From Flavobacterium enshiense (GTDB lineage Bacteria > Bacteroidota > Bacteroidia > Flavobacteriales > Flavobacteriaceae): 64,000 bases of DNA. The notes under the pieces were generated by a model that saw only the letters and a program-made list of their open reading frames with translations, was not told the DNA's origin and did not search any database. This document shows, one piece after another, positions 51,602 through 61,267 of this stretch; position 1 is the first letter of the stretch, and every line of letters starts with the position of its first letter. The stretch spans positions 496,001 to 560,000 of the forward strand of contig NZ_CP090376.1 of assembly GCF_022836875.1 (NCBI RefSeq), read 5' to 3'. Made by a program: the position numbers and the translations under genes.

Positions 51602-53380
51602 TTACAGATTTGTGTCCCCTCTAAGTTTTCTGAAATTCGTTCGGGCATCCACAAAGTGAATACTGTCCTGATGGTTAAAAATCACCTTTTCGTAAAGTGC
51701 TTTTGCCTTTTCTACATCCTGCAGATTCTTGCGGTAAATTTCCGCTGAATAGAACAAAGCTTCATCGGTATAAATACTCTCTTTGTAATTGTCCAAAATC
51801 TGCTGATAAAGCAGTAATGCCTGTTGGAAATCGTTTTGTTTTTCATACAATTGTCCGACCTTCAGCAAAGTTTCATCCTCAATCGCCTGACCTTTATGTT
51901 CAGTCAATATGGCCTTAAATGCTTTTAGCGCTTCGGCAGTTTTATTTTGATAAAGTAAGAAATCGGCTTTGCAGAATTTTTTCAGAGCGACCTGCGTACT
52001 GTCTTCTACAGTATTGTCGCTGATGAGCAGAAACAATTCCAGCGCATCATTGGCGATTAATTGGGACGATGAAGATTTCAAAACTTTAAACTGTTTCTGC
52101 GCCCATTCGAAATCGCCTTTAAAATAACTCGCTTTAGCCATTTTCAGACTGGCCTGATGTCCTATTTCATCGTTTTTCAAATCATCTTCGATCTGAGCAT
52201 AATAGATGATTGCCTGATTGAATTTTTCATCCAATAATAAAATATCAGCCAGTTCATCTTTCACTTCCGCTTTTTGGTAATTATTCAAAGGCAATTCCAA
52301 TGCTTTGGTTAGCGTATTTTTAGCCGATTCAAATTGCTTCAGATAGAACGCATCGAAATGCGCGGACAAAATCTGTAATTGCAAGGAGTAAGGGGAAATA
52401 CCGTACTTCTTCAACAACAGGTTAAGTTTTTCTCTTATTCCCGGAAATTCTTTTTCTGAAGCCTTTTCAATTTCCATGGACAACAAATGATGATGCGCCT
52501 CCATTTGCAATCCCAAATCCTGTGTATTATCCAGTATGAACTGCAATATTTCGGTTGCCGCTTCGTTTTCGTCTTCCTGAACCGCCAGTTTTGCCAGATT
52601 GATTATTGTATAGAAATTATCGGGCTGTCTTTTAAAAATGGCTTTCTCCTGAATGAAGGCTTTTCCGAATTCTTTCTGTTGAACAAAATACCAACTCAAA
52701 AACTGGTTCCAGAAAATATCTTGCGTTTTTTGTGTCCGAAGTAATAAGGCTTTTTTCAGGTAAGCGTTGAAACTTTCGCTGGCATCCTCGGTTATGAATC
52801 GCATCAACTGATTTTGAACCATCGGAAGGTTGGCCGGATTAGAAAAAGCAAAATCAAGAAGCTTATCGGTCATCAGCTCCATATTCCCTAATTGCCCCTG
52901 CAACAAAGCCAGTTGGTAATCGAAATTCAAATTAGGGTTAACCGATTTTCCGATTTCGTAGGCCTGAATTGCTTTTTCCACAAGTACCTTTTGTTCGAAA
53001 GCATAAGCAATACCATAAACATTATTGGGGTTTTCGCGAATTTTCTCCAACGCGCTGGCGTAATTTTTATCCGCTTTCTCCTGATTTTTCTGCAGTTGAT
53101 AGTTATACCCAAGTTCTACGTAAAGATTATCCAATTTCATTTTTTCGATTCGGCTCTGAATCAGTTGTTCTGCCTTTTCGTATTGCTTCAACTGTTGGTA
53201 ACAGGCAATGGATTTAAGCAAAACCGGGTAATTGTAAGGTTGTGCTTTTAAGACATCCTCATACACCACTATGGCTTTTTCAAATTCGCCACGGTCAAAA
53301 TAATTCTGCGCCAACTGTTCGTTTTGCGAAAAAACAGTTAGCGAGAAAAAAAGCAGTATGTAAACGAAGTTGAATCTCAT
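51602..53380 (-). CDS. Secreted TPR protein
   Basis: 592 aa. Signal peptide at 1-18 (YILLFFSLTVFSQ). The mature protein is a string of about 12-14 tetratricopeptide repeats, for example 'AQNYFDRGEFEKAIVVYEDVL' near the start, 'ADILLLDEKFNQAIIYYAQI' in the middle and 'VGQLYEKQNDFQQALLLYQQI' near the end. No catalytic domain is seen. It probably acts in the periplasm as a scaffold. It is 70 bp upstream of the DUF4286 gene. The YbgF/Tol-Pal type and outer-membrane assembly proteins have similar builds, but no partner genes are close. Confidence 0.9.
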   Translation of the reverse strand: MRFNFVYILLFFSLTVFSQNEQLAQNYFDRGEFEKAIVVYEDVLKAQPYNYPVLLKSIACYQQLKQYEKAEQLIQSRIEKMKLDNLYVELGYNYQLQKNQEKADKNYASALEKIRENPNNVYGIAYAFEQKVLVEKAIQAYEIGKSVNPNLNFDYQLALLQGQLGNMELMTDKLLDFAFSNPANLPMVQNQLMRFITEDASESFNAYLKKALLLRTQKTQDIFWNQFLSWYFVQQKEFGKAFIQEKAIFKRQPDNFYTIINLAKLAVQEDENEAATEILQFILDNTQDLGLQMEAHHHLLSMEIEKASEKEFPGIREKLNLLLKKYGISPYSLQLQILSAHFDAFYLKQFESAKNTLTKALELPLNNYQKAEVKDELADILLLDEKFNQAIIYYAQIEDDLKNDEIGHQASLKMAKASYFKGDFEWAQKQFKVLKSSSSQLIANDALELFLLISDNTVEDSTQVALKKFCKADFLLYQNKTAEALKAFKAILTEHKGQAIEDETLLKVGQLYEKQNDFQQALLLYQQILDNYKESIYTDEALFYSAEIYRKNLQDVEKAKALYEKVIFNHQDSIHFVDARTNFRKLRGDTNL

Positions 53381-53514
53381 CGGTGATAATAAACTATAAA
53401 TTTAAACATTGAATTTGTATTAAAGCCACATTCATCTGTTAATTTATAGTTTAAAAGCTACAGACACCTGTTCGGAAAGAACCCAATTAGTGATTCTGAC
53501 GCTTTATATTATAA

Positions 53515-53545
53515 AAAAAGTCCCGATTTCTCGAGACTTTTTTCT
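53515..53545 (-). terminator. Terminator of atpD-atpC
   Basis: AAAAAAGTCCCGA and TCGAGACTTTTTT form a stem with one mismatch and a short loop; on the minus strand a T run follows. It is 15 bp after the atpC stop. Confidence 0.75.
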
Positions 53546-53559
53546 TATTTCAAATTGCC

Positions 53560-53841
53560 TTAGTCAGCTAAAACAATTACTTTATTGTCGTTCATTTCGA
53601 CAGTTCCTGATTCGATAGGTAACCAAAACGTCTGTTCGTTTACTTTGTGGAATTTATGCGCAAATTCCTTTGCGATTTTCAATCCCGAACCAACGATTTT
53701 TACGTTTCCTTTTCCTAACAACGACACGATAGCCGCGTGGTTGTTCAACATCTGGAACTCGCCATTCACTCCCGGAACTGCTACCGAAGTAACTTCACCG
53801 CTGAATAATGTGGCTTCTGGTGATACAATTTCTACAATCAT
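53560..53841 (-). CDS. atpC: ATP synthase epsilon subunit, short form
   Basis: 93 aa, the beta-sandwich domain only ('LFSGEVTSVAVPGVNGEFQML', 'NHAAIVSLLGKGNVKI', ending 'NDNKVIVLAD'). The C-terminal two-helix domain that inhibits ATP hydrolysis in E. coli (full length about 139 aa) is absent. The short form is usual in Bacteroidota. The subunit couples the F1 rotor to the c-ring. It follows atpD by 48 bp; the gap carries a GCTTTA repeat. The remaining ATP synthase genes are not in this window. Confidence 0.95.
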   Translation of the reverse strand: MIVEIVSPEATLFSGEVTSVAVPGVNGEFQMLNNHAAIVSLLGKGNVKIVGSGLKIAKEFAHKFHKVNEQTFWLPIESGTVEMNDNKVIVLAD

Positions 53842-53850
53842 CTTTTATTT

Positions 53851-53881
53851 GCTTTAGAGCTTTAAGCTTTAGGCTTTAAGC
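53851..53881. repeat. GCTTTA repeat in the atpD-atpC gap
   Basis: Four GCTTTA hexamers start at 53851, 53859, 53866 and 53873, 7-8 bp apart, filling the short gap between the two genes. Confidence 0.8.
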
Positions 53882-53889
53882 AATTAAAA

Positions 53890-55404
<1,515 letters not shown>

Positions 55405-55462
55405 TTATGTATTTATTAAACAGCTATTTACGTTTCTTGAAAAAACCTCTTTTTTCAGAGCG

Positions 55463-55470
55463 CAAAGATA
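55463..55470 (-). promoter_or_regulatory. -7 promoter box of atpD-atpC
   Basis: Minus-strand TATCTTTG, 61 bp upstream of the atpD start; exact TAnnTTTG match without a clear -33 element. Confidence 0.5.
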
Positions 55471-55518
55471 GTTTTTAAATTAAAAAAAAGAAAATTAATT
55501 ATTGAATTTTTTACAATA

Positions 55519-55547
55519 AAAAAGCGGATCGTAAAAATCCGCTTTAA
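55519..55547 (-). terminator. Terminator of the GT5-DUF4270-glmS operon
   Basis: AAAGCGGAT (55521-55529) and ATCCGCTTT (55537-55545) form a 9-bp stem with a seven-base loop; TTTTTATTG follows on the minus strand. It begins 5 bp after the glmS stop. Confidence 0.75.
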
Positions 55548-55550
55548 ATT

Positions 55551-57398
55551 TTATTCCACAGTAACCGATTTTGCAAGGTTTCTTGGCTGATCGACATTAC
55601 ATTCTCTCATCACCGCAATGTGGTATGAAAGTAATTGTAACGGGATTGTTGTCAATAATGGCGTTAATGCTTCCGAAGTATCAGGCACTTCAATCACGTG
55701 ATCTGCCAATGCACGCACCTGAGTATCACCTTTGGTAACCACCGCAATGATTTTTCCGCTTCTGGCTTTGATTTCCTGAATATTACTTACCACTTTATCG
55801 TAATGGTTCTGCTTAGGCGCAATCACCACAACCGGCATGTGCTCATCGATTAACGCGATTGGTCCGTGCTTCATTTCAGCTGCAGGATAACCTTCCGCAT
55901 GTATGTAGGATATCTCTTTTAATTTTAACGCACCTTCCAATGCTACAGGGAAATTATAACCGCGTCCTAAATAAAGACAGTTAGGAGCATCTTTATAAAT
56001 TCCTGCAATGGTTTTGGCTACATCATTACTCAACAATGCTTCTTCCACTTTTTCAGGAATCAATTCCAATTCCAGCAAATAACGCTGGTAATCAGAATTA
56101 TTCATCGTTCCTTTGGCTTTAGCCAAACGAAGCGCAATCATGGCTAACACTGTGATTTGCGTAGTAAACGCTTTTGTGGATGCCACCCCGATTTCCGGTC
56201 CGGCATGCGTATAAGCTCCGGCATGGGTTTCACGGGAAATGGAAGATCCAACTACATTACATACTCCGAAAACGAACGCACCTTTTTCTTTCGCCAACTT
56301 AATAGCCGCTAACGTATCAGCCGTTTCTCCTGATTGCGAAATGGCAATAACCACGTCATCAGAGTTAATAATCGGATTGCGATAACGGAATTCAGACGCA
56401 TATTCTACTTCAACAGAAATACGTGCAAATTCCTCAATTATATATTCTGCCACCAATCCGGCGTGCCACGAAGTTCCGCAGGCAACGATAAGGATTCGGC
56501 TGGCATTGGTGAATTTCTCAATATTATCTTCCACACCTGCCATCTGAATAATACCTTTATTGGCATGCAAACGACCACGGTAGGTATCTTTGATCACACT
56601 CGGCTGCTCGTAAATCTCTTTCAACATGAAATGATCATAGCCTCCTTTTTCAATCTGCTCCAAATTCATCTGCAATTGCTGAATGTATGGATCCACCAAC
56701 GAATTGTCTTTTATCTTGCGAACCTTCATCGGTTTATGCAAACGAACTATCGCCATTTCCTCATCTTCCAGATAGATAGCATTCGTCGTATATTCAATAA
56801 AAGGAGAAGCATCCGATGCAACGAAGAATTCATCTTCTCCGATTCCGATAGCTAACGGACTCCCTAAACGCGCCACGACCATTTCCTCAGGCGTTTTTGT
56901 ATCCATAACCGCAATAGCATAGGCTCCAATCACTTGGTTCAAGGCAACCTGAACCGCTTTTCCTAATTTAAGATTGTCTTTTTTCTGAACCTCTTCAATA
57001 AGATTAACCAAAACTTCGGTATCTGTATCAGAATGAAAAACATAGCCACGGTTCATTAATTCTTTCTTAAGCGGCTCATAGTTCTCGATAATTCCGTTAT
57101 GGATAATCACCAATTCACCGGAATTCGAAAAATGAGGGTGTGAATTCACATCATTAGGAACTCCGTGTGTAGCCCAACGGGTGTGCCCCATACCTACAGT
57201 TCCTTTTAATGACAATTCTTTTTCGGCTTTGGCTTCCAAATCAGAAACTTTTCCTTTTGTCTTGGAAAGATTAAACTTCCCTTCCTCACACAAAACCAAG
57301 CCAGCACTGTCATACCCACGGTACTCCAGCCTTTTTAATCCTTTAATAATCACAGGATAAGCTTCTCTGTGACCTATATATCCAACAATTCCACACAT
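55551..57398 (-). CDS. glmS: Glucosamine-6-phosphate synthase (isomerizing)
   Basis: Makes glucosamine 6-phosphate from fructose 6-phosphate and glutamine, the first step to UDP-GlcNAc for peptidoglycan and LPS. 615 aa. N-terminal glutaminase with Cys2 as nucleophile (MCGIVGYIGHR) and 'GHTRWATHGVPNDVNSHPH'. Two SIS domains follow (about 290-425 and 460-600) with 'VACGTSWHAG', 'ISQSGETADTL' and 'EGALKLKEISYIHAEGYPA'. The last residues, 'PRNLAKSVTVE', are the standard C-terminus. Third gene of the minus-strand GT5-DUF4270-glmS operon; only 2 bp from the DUF4270 stop. No glmS ribozyme is seen. Confidence 0.98.
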   Translation of the reverse strand: MCGIVGYIGHREAYPVIIKGLKRLEYRGYDSAGLVLCEEGKFNLSKTKGKVSDLEAKAEKELSLKGTVGMGHTRWATHGVPNDVNSHPHFSNSGELVIIHNGIIENYEPLKKELMNRGYVFHSDTDTEVLVNLIEEVQKKDNLKLGKAVQVALNQVIGAYAIAVMDTKTPEEMVVARLGSPLAIGIGEDEFFVASDASPFIEYTTNAIYLEDEEMAIVRLHKPMKVRKIKDNSLVDPYIQQLQMNLEQIEKGGYDHFMLKEIYEQPSVIKDTYRGRLHANKGIIQMAGVEDNIEKFTNASRILIVACGTSWHAGLVAEYIIEEFARISVEVEYASEFRYRNPIINSDDVVIAISQSGETADTLAAIKLAKEKGAFVFGVCNVVGSSISRETHAGAYTHAGPEIGVASTKAFTTQITVLAMIALRLAKAKGTMNNSDYQRYLLELELIPEKVEEALLSNDVAKTIAGIYKDAPNCLYLGRGYNFPVALEGALKLKEISYIHAEGYPAAEMKHGPIALIDEHMPVVVIAPKQNHYDKVVSNIQEIKARSGKIIAVVTKGDTQVRALADHVIEVPDTSEALTPLLTTIPLQLLSYHIAVMRECNVDQPRNLAKSVTVE

Positions 57399-57400
57399 AA

Positions 57401-59119
57401 TTAGTCAGGTTTTGTATAGTAAATCTCTAATTTAATTCTTTTGTCATAATTATCCGTATCCGAAGCAGGAACAGTAGCATCATACAAGATAGTCCCTAGC
57501 GGACTAAGCACCGATCCAAGCGGAACTACTTCAGTAGGCTGCCCACCAGCGGGTTTTCGATAAGCGTTGGTTGACACATTAATACTTTCCGTAACTGACA
57601 AACCAAGCGTATAATTCGTCGAATCGTTCTTGATCAAATTCTTCATGTGATCCGTAATTCGGATTTTGTATTTCACTCCATGACCCGATGCATCTTTTTC
57701 AATAATTCCACCAAAACCTATTTTACTTAATTTTGGATTTGAACTATTGGTAGAACCGTCGCTAAAATAATCCACGACAGGTCTTTTGTTTTTGGCATCG
57801 TAAACATAAATTCGGGTAGGCTCCTCCTGGTTAGATTTCCCCATACCGCTACTTTCGCTTTTATCCACATAAAAAGTAAGATTCGCTTCATTGATCATCC
57901 AATTGTTTTCCACAAAGTCTTCTCTTATTTTATCCAATTCGTCCGGCACCTGGTTACCGTTCGCATCCTTAGACAAATCAAACAAATCAATAGTAGCAAC
58001 AGAACCCGCCCCTCCTTTTAAACTAATCCTGTTTGAAGCAGCTGGCAATGTATGATTATTATCAAAGAAATTAATGCAATTTCCTCCCAATTTGAGCTTC
58101 AAAGACCCTTTACTCCTAGCCTGCGTAGGCGTAGGTGAATTAGCAACATTATCCATGTTGTATTTTATCATTATATATCCCTTGGTAAAATCCAACGACG
58201 CCAAAGCCCCTTGTTGACTATCCAATGCCTCGACTTGAAAGTACAACCCTCTGAAATACTTCTTAAAGGTATTGTTATTGATTAAATTCCCAGGGTCCGC
58301 CTCCAAGATTCTTTTTGTAAAATATTCTTTATTCAGATTTAGCCATATCCCCGGAGTAAAACGCTCTTTAACAACGCGTTTTGAAATAGTAATCTGATCC
58401 GTCAACTCTTCACCATCTGCATCAACAAATTTCCCCTGATCATTTGTTTTATAAATAATGTGTTCTTTTTTATCAAAGAAAAACTCTTCATTTTCAGATT
58501 CATTCACACTGTTATTCAGGTATTGACCGTTCAGAACAGAACTTCCGTCTGCCGCTGCACCTCTCAAATTACTCTCGATTGCACCCTTATCATCAGAGTA
58601 AAAGCGCTGAACACCAAACGGATTATTAGGATTGTAATTTTCCAGATAATAACCGTTTTCATAAATTTTCAACTTGAACTTTTGAGTTGCCAGATCTATG
58701 TCATTTTTAACACCATCTCCATAAATCGAATCCAATTCATACTCTCTTACTCCATTAGCATCTGTTCCGGTTTGCTTACCGTAGTAGAACGGCACGTACA
58801 CCCAAACAGAATCAACTTGCGGATGCGTATTTACAGTAACATTTTCAACCTCCATCTCGGCTTGTGTAACGAAATGAGACGTAGTTCTTCCGAAAGCCGG
58901 ATCAACATACGTTCCAAGGGAATTTAAACTAAGGTTATTGGTCTGTACCGGACCGGTAAGAAAGTTATTGGTTTTTACTTCATAAGTTGTTTTTTCAAGC
59001 GCAAAATGATCATCCCCAACAATATCAGAACCTATAGAATTAAAATCCTTATCACAAGAAGCAAAAAGAACGATGGTAACCAACAATAAAAGCTTCTTAG
59101 CCAATGTAAATTTATTCAT
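57401..59119 (-). CDS. DUF4270 lipoprotein
   Basis: 572 aa. The signal ends in a lipobox (VTIVLFASC, Cys22), so the protein is anchored in a membrane, probably the outer membrane. The body is beta-rich with 'DDHFALEKTTYEVKTNNFLTG' near the N-terminus, the usual start of DUF4270 proteins, and repeated Asn/Asp-rich loops. The family occurs in Bacteroidota and has no known function. It sits between the GT5-domain gene (18 bp upstream) and glmS (2 bp downstream), so it is cotranscribed with genes for sugar metabolism. A role in exporting or anchoring a polysaccharide is only an inference from this position. Confidence 0.88.
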   Translation of the reverse strand: MNKFTLAKKLLLLVTIVLFASCDKDFNSIGSDIVGDDHFALEKTTYEVKTNNFLTGPVQTNNLSLNSLGTYVDPAFGRTTSHFVTQAEMEVENVTVNTHPQVDSVWVYVPFYYGKQTGTDANGVREYELDSIYGDGVKNDIDLATQKFKLKIYENGYYLENYNPNNPFGVQRFYSDDKGAIESNLRGAAADGSSVLNGQYLNNSVNESENEEFFFDKKEHIIYKTNDQGKFVDADGEELTDQITISKRVVKERFTPGIWLNLNKEYFTKRILEADPGNLINNNTFKKYFRGLYFQVEALDSQQGALASLDFTKGYIMIKYNMDNVANSPTPTQARSKGSLKLKLGGNCINFFDNNHTLPAASNRISLKGGAGSVATIDLFDLSKDANGNQVPDELDKIREDFVENNWMINEANLTFYVDKSESSGMGKSNQEEPTRIYVYDAKNKRPVVDYFSDGSTNSSNPKLSKIGFGGIIEKDASGHGVKYKIRITDHMKNLIKNDSTNYTLGLSVTESINVSTNAYRKPAGGQPTEVVPLGSVLSPLGTILYDATVPASDTDNYDKRIKLEIYYTKPD

Positions 59120-59137
59120 GTTTTGTAAATCAGTTTA

Positions 59138-59944
59138 TTATAAAACCTGTGTTTTGTAGAAATTAGTATATACCTCTGCAAATTGATCTTTCGGTACGAA
59201 AGGTAAAAAAGGTTTGTTTGAAGTTTCTATAAATTTTGTTAAACTTGGCGACACTTCTTCGGAAGCAATGATAACCGCATCCGAATGCAGGATTGATGCT
59301 TTCATGATGTTTTCGAAATTCGGCTCGGCCAAATCATTCACTGATTCTTGAGGCACATTGTCGAAAGTTACTTTCTTAAGCATCTCCATATCTAACGTAC
59401 CGTCAAAAGACTGACTATAAACTGATGTAACAATTTTGGTATCGGCAAAAAGCGCTTCGTTTTTGTAGAAATGTTTCATATAAACTGGCAACATCGCCGC
59501 CATCCATCCGTGAACGTGGATAATATCCGGAACCCAGTTAAGTTTTTTAACAGTTTCCACCACCCCTTTAGCAAAGAAAATGGCGCGCTCGTCGTTATCC
59601 GGATACAAAACACCTTCCTCATCGGTAAAGGTAGCTTTGCGCTTGAAGTATTCATCGTTATCGATAAAATAAACCTGAATGCGCTCTTTCGGGATCGAAG
59701 CAACTTTAATAATCAGAGGCATGTCCATATCATTCACCACCAAATTCATCCCCGACAATCGAATCACCTCATGCAATTGATGTCTTCTCTCATTAATATT
59801 TCCGTATCTCGGCATGAAAATGCGTATTTGGCCTCCCTGATCGTTGATCATTTTAGGCACATCATACGACATTAAAGAAACCTCATTTTCAGCCAAGTAA
59901 GGCACTACTTCAGATGATACATACAATATCCTCTTATCCTCCAT
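59138..59944 (-). CDS. Glycogen/starch synthase N-terminal (GT5) domain protein
   Basis: From the Met at 59944 the protein is 268 aa and begins 'MEDKRILYVSSEVVPYLAEN', the classic GlgA start. 'DIIHVHGWMAAMLPVYMKHF' is the GT5 N-domain motif. The protein stops where the second GT-B domain should begin; full GlgA is about 480-500 aa. No frameshift or second half is seen downstream, where DUF4270 starts after 18 bp. It is thus a single-domain protein, probably not a working glycogen synthase. A longer frame opens at 60016, but a -7 box (59983-59990) lies inside it. First gene of the operon with DUF4270 and glmS. Confidence 0.88.
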   Translation of the reverse strand: MEDKRILYVSSEVVPYLAENEVSLMSYDVPKMINDQGGQIRIFMPRYGNINERRHQLHEVIRLSGMNLVVNDMDMPLIIKVASIPKERIQVYFIDNDEYFKRKATFTDEEGVLYPDNDERAIFFAKGVVETVKKLNWVPDIIHVHGWMAAMLPVYMKHFYKNEALFADTKIVTSVYSQSFDGTLDMEMLKKVTFDNVPQESVNDLAEPNFENIMKASILHSDAVIIASEEVSPSLTKFIETSNKPFLPFVPKDQFAEVYTNFYKTQVL

Positions 59945-59982
59945 TTGTATTTTATTTTTAAAAATTGGGTACAAAAAACATG

Positions 59983-60017
59983 CAAAATTACAAAAATTTA
60001 TGCAGTTATTTGACAAA
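59983..60017 (-). promoter_or_regulatory. Promoter of the GT5-DUF4270-glmS operon
   Basis: Minus strand: TTTG (60017-60014), 23 bp, TAATTTTG (59990-59983), 39 bp before the Met at 59944. It decides against the longer start at 60016. Confidence 0.5.
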
Positions 60018-60021
60018 ATAG

Positions 60022-60029
60022 TAAGTTTG
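60022..60029 (+). promoter_or_regulatory. -7 promoter box of panC
   Basis: TAAGTTTG, 23 bp before the panC start codon; overlaps the -33 zone of the divergent promoter, so the two units may influence each other. Confidence 0.45.
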
Positions 60030-60052
60030 CACTCAATTTAAACCGGAAGAAA

Positions 60053-60901
60053 ATGTTAATCTTCAATAAAAAGTCTGATTTAACGGCACATTTGGCAACA
60101 GTTCGTTCTCAAAAAACCAAAATCGGCTTTGTCCCTACCATGGGTGCCCTACACCAAGGACATTTGTCGCTGATGCAGGAATCCCTGAAAAATAACACCA
60201 TAACGGTGGTAAGTATTTTTGTAAATCCAACACAGTTTAACAACGCCGAGGATTTAGCCAAATATCCGAGAACACTCGAGCGCGATGTGGAAAAAATAAA
60301 AACACTTTCCGACAACATCATCGTATATGCACCTTCTATAGACGATATCTATGAGGGCAACACAAAATCATCAGCCTTTAATTACGACGGGCTGGAATTT
60401 CAAATGGAAGGCGCACACCGTCCCGGCCATTTTGACGGCGTGGGAACCATCGTGAAAAAATTATTTGAAATTGTAACTCCCGACAACGCCTATTTTGGCG
60501 AAAAGGATTTTCAGCAGTTGCAGATCGTGAAAAAAATGACCGAAAAACACAAGCTACCGGTAGTCATTCACGGCTGTCCGATTCATCGCGAACCCAACGG
60601 CCTGGCGATGAGTTCCCGCAACGAGCGTCTTTCGGAAGAAGCAAGAAACGAAGCAGCAATAATCTACAAGATCTTAAAAGCAGCCAAAACGAAATTCGAA
60701 AAACAAACAGCAAAAGAAGTCAGCACTTTTGTTACTAACGAATTCAATAAATACCCGAATTTCGAACTGGAGTATTTTGAAATCGCAGACGAGGACACTT
60801 TACTTCCTTGCAAAAGAAAAAGTAAAACCAGAAAATATCGTGGTTTCGTAGCTGTTTTCATAAACAACATCAGATTAATAGATAATATTTCACTAAATTG
60901 A
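60053..60901 (+). CDS. panC: Pantothenate synthetase
   Basis: Joins pantoate and beta-alanine with ATP to make pantothenate for coenzyme A. 282 aa. 'KIGFVPTMGALHQGHLSLM' carries the HxGH nucleotide-binding motif, 'VSIFVNPTQFNNAEDLAKYPRT' (in parts) binds pantoate, 'YFGEKDFQQLQIVKKM' and 'GLAMSSRNERLSEE' are the KMSKS-like region. It is followed by panD after 14 bp, so the pathway's last two needed enzymes (beta-alanine supply and ligation) are together. panB and panE are not in the window. Confidence 0.97.
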   Translation: MLIFNKKSDLTAHLATVRSQKTKIGFVPTMGALHQGHLSLMQESLKNNTITVVSIFVNPTQFNNAEDLAKYPRTLERDVEKIKTLSDNIIVYAPSIDDIYEGNTKSSAFNYDGLEFQMEGAHRPGHFDGVGTIVKKLFEIVTPDNAYFGEKDFQQLQIVKKMTEKHKLPVVIHGCPIHREPNGLAMSSRNERLSEEARNEAAIIYKILKAAKTKFEKQTAKEVSTFVTNEFNKYPNFELEYFEIADEDTLLPCKRKSKTRKYRGFVAVFINNIRLIDNISLN

Positions 60902-60903
60902 TA

Positions 60904-60911
60904 TAACTTTG
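60904..60911 (+). promoter_or_regulatory. Possible internal -7 box before panD
   Basis: TAACTTTG ends 4 bp before the panD ATG. If used, the transcript would start at or beside the start codon. It may be a chance match. Confidence 0.25.
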
Positions 60912-60915
60912 CAGT

Positions 60916-61266
60916 ATGCAAATTCACGTTGTTAAATCCAAGATTCACCGCGTAAAGGTGACTGGAGCCGATTTAAATTATATCGGAAGCATTACCATTG
61001 ACGAAGCTCTAATGGAAGCTTCCAACATTCATGAAGGCGAAAAAGTATCCATCGTAAACCTGAATAACGGCGAACGTTTGGAAACTTACGCAATTACCGG
61101 ACCAAGAAACAGTGGGGAAATCACCCTGAACGGACCGGCCGCGAGGAAAGTACACAAAGGTGATATCATCATTATTATTGCCTACGGAATCCTGACCTGC
61201 GAAGAAGCCAAAACCTTCAAGCCAGCCATTGTATTCCCTAATGAGAATGATAATTCACTAACATAG
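60916..61266 (+). CDS. panD: Aspartate 1-decarboxylase proenzyme
   Basis: Makes beta-alanine from aspartate using a self-formed pyruvoyl group. 116 aa. Self-cleavage occurs between Gly24 and Ser25 ([15 protein letters not shown]); Ser25 becomes the pyruvoyl group. '[23 protein letters not shown]' (two parts), '[17 protein letters not shown]' and Tyr in that segment fit the family. Located 14 bp after panC, and the next gene (TTG start) begins 1 bp after its stop, so the three are probably one transcript. Confidence 0.97.
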   Translation: MQIHVVKSKIHRVKVTGADLNYIGSITIDEALMEASNIHEGEKVSIVNLNNGERLETYAITGPRNSGEITLNGPAARKVHKGDIIIIIAYGILTCEEAKTFKPAIVFPNENDNSLT

Positions 61267-61267
61267 C

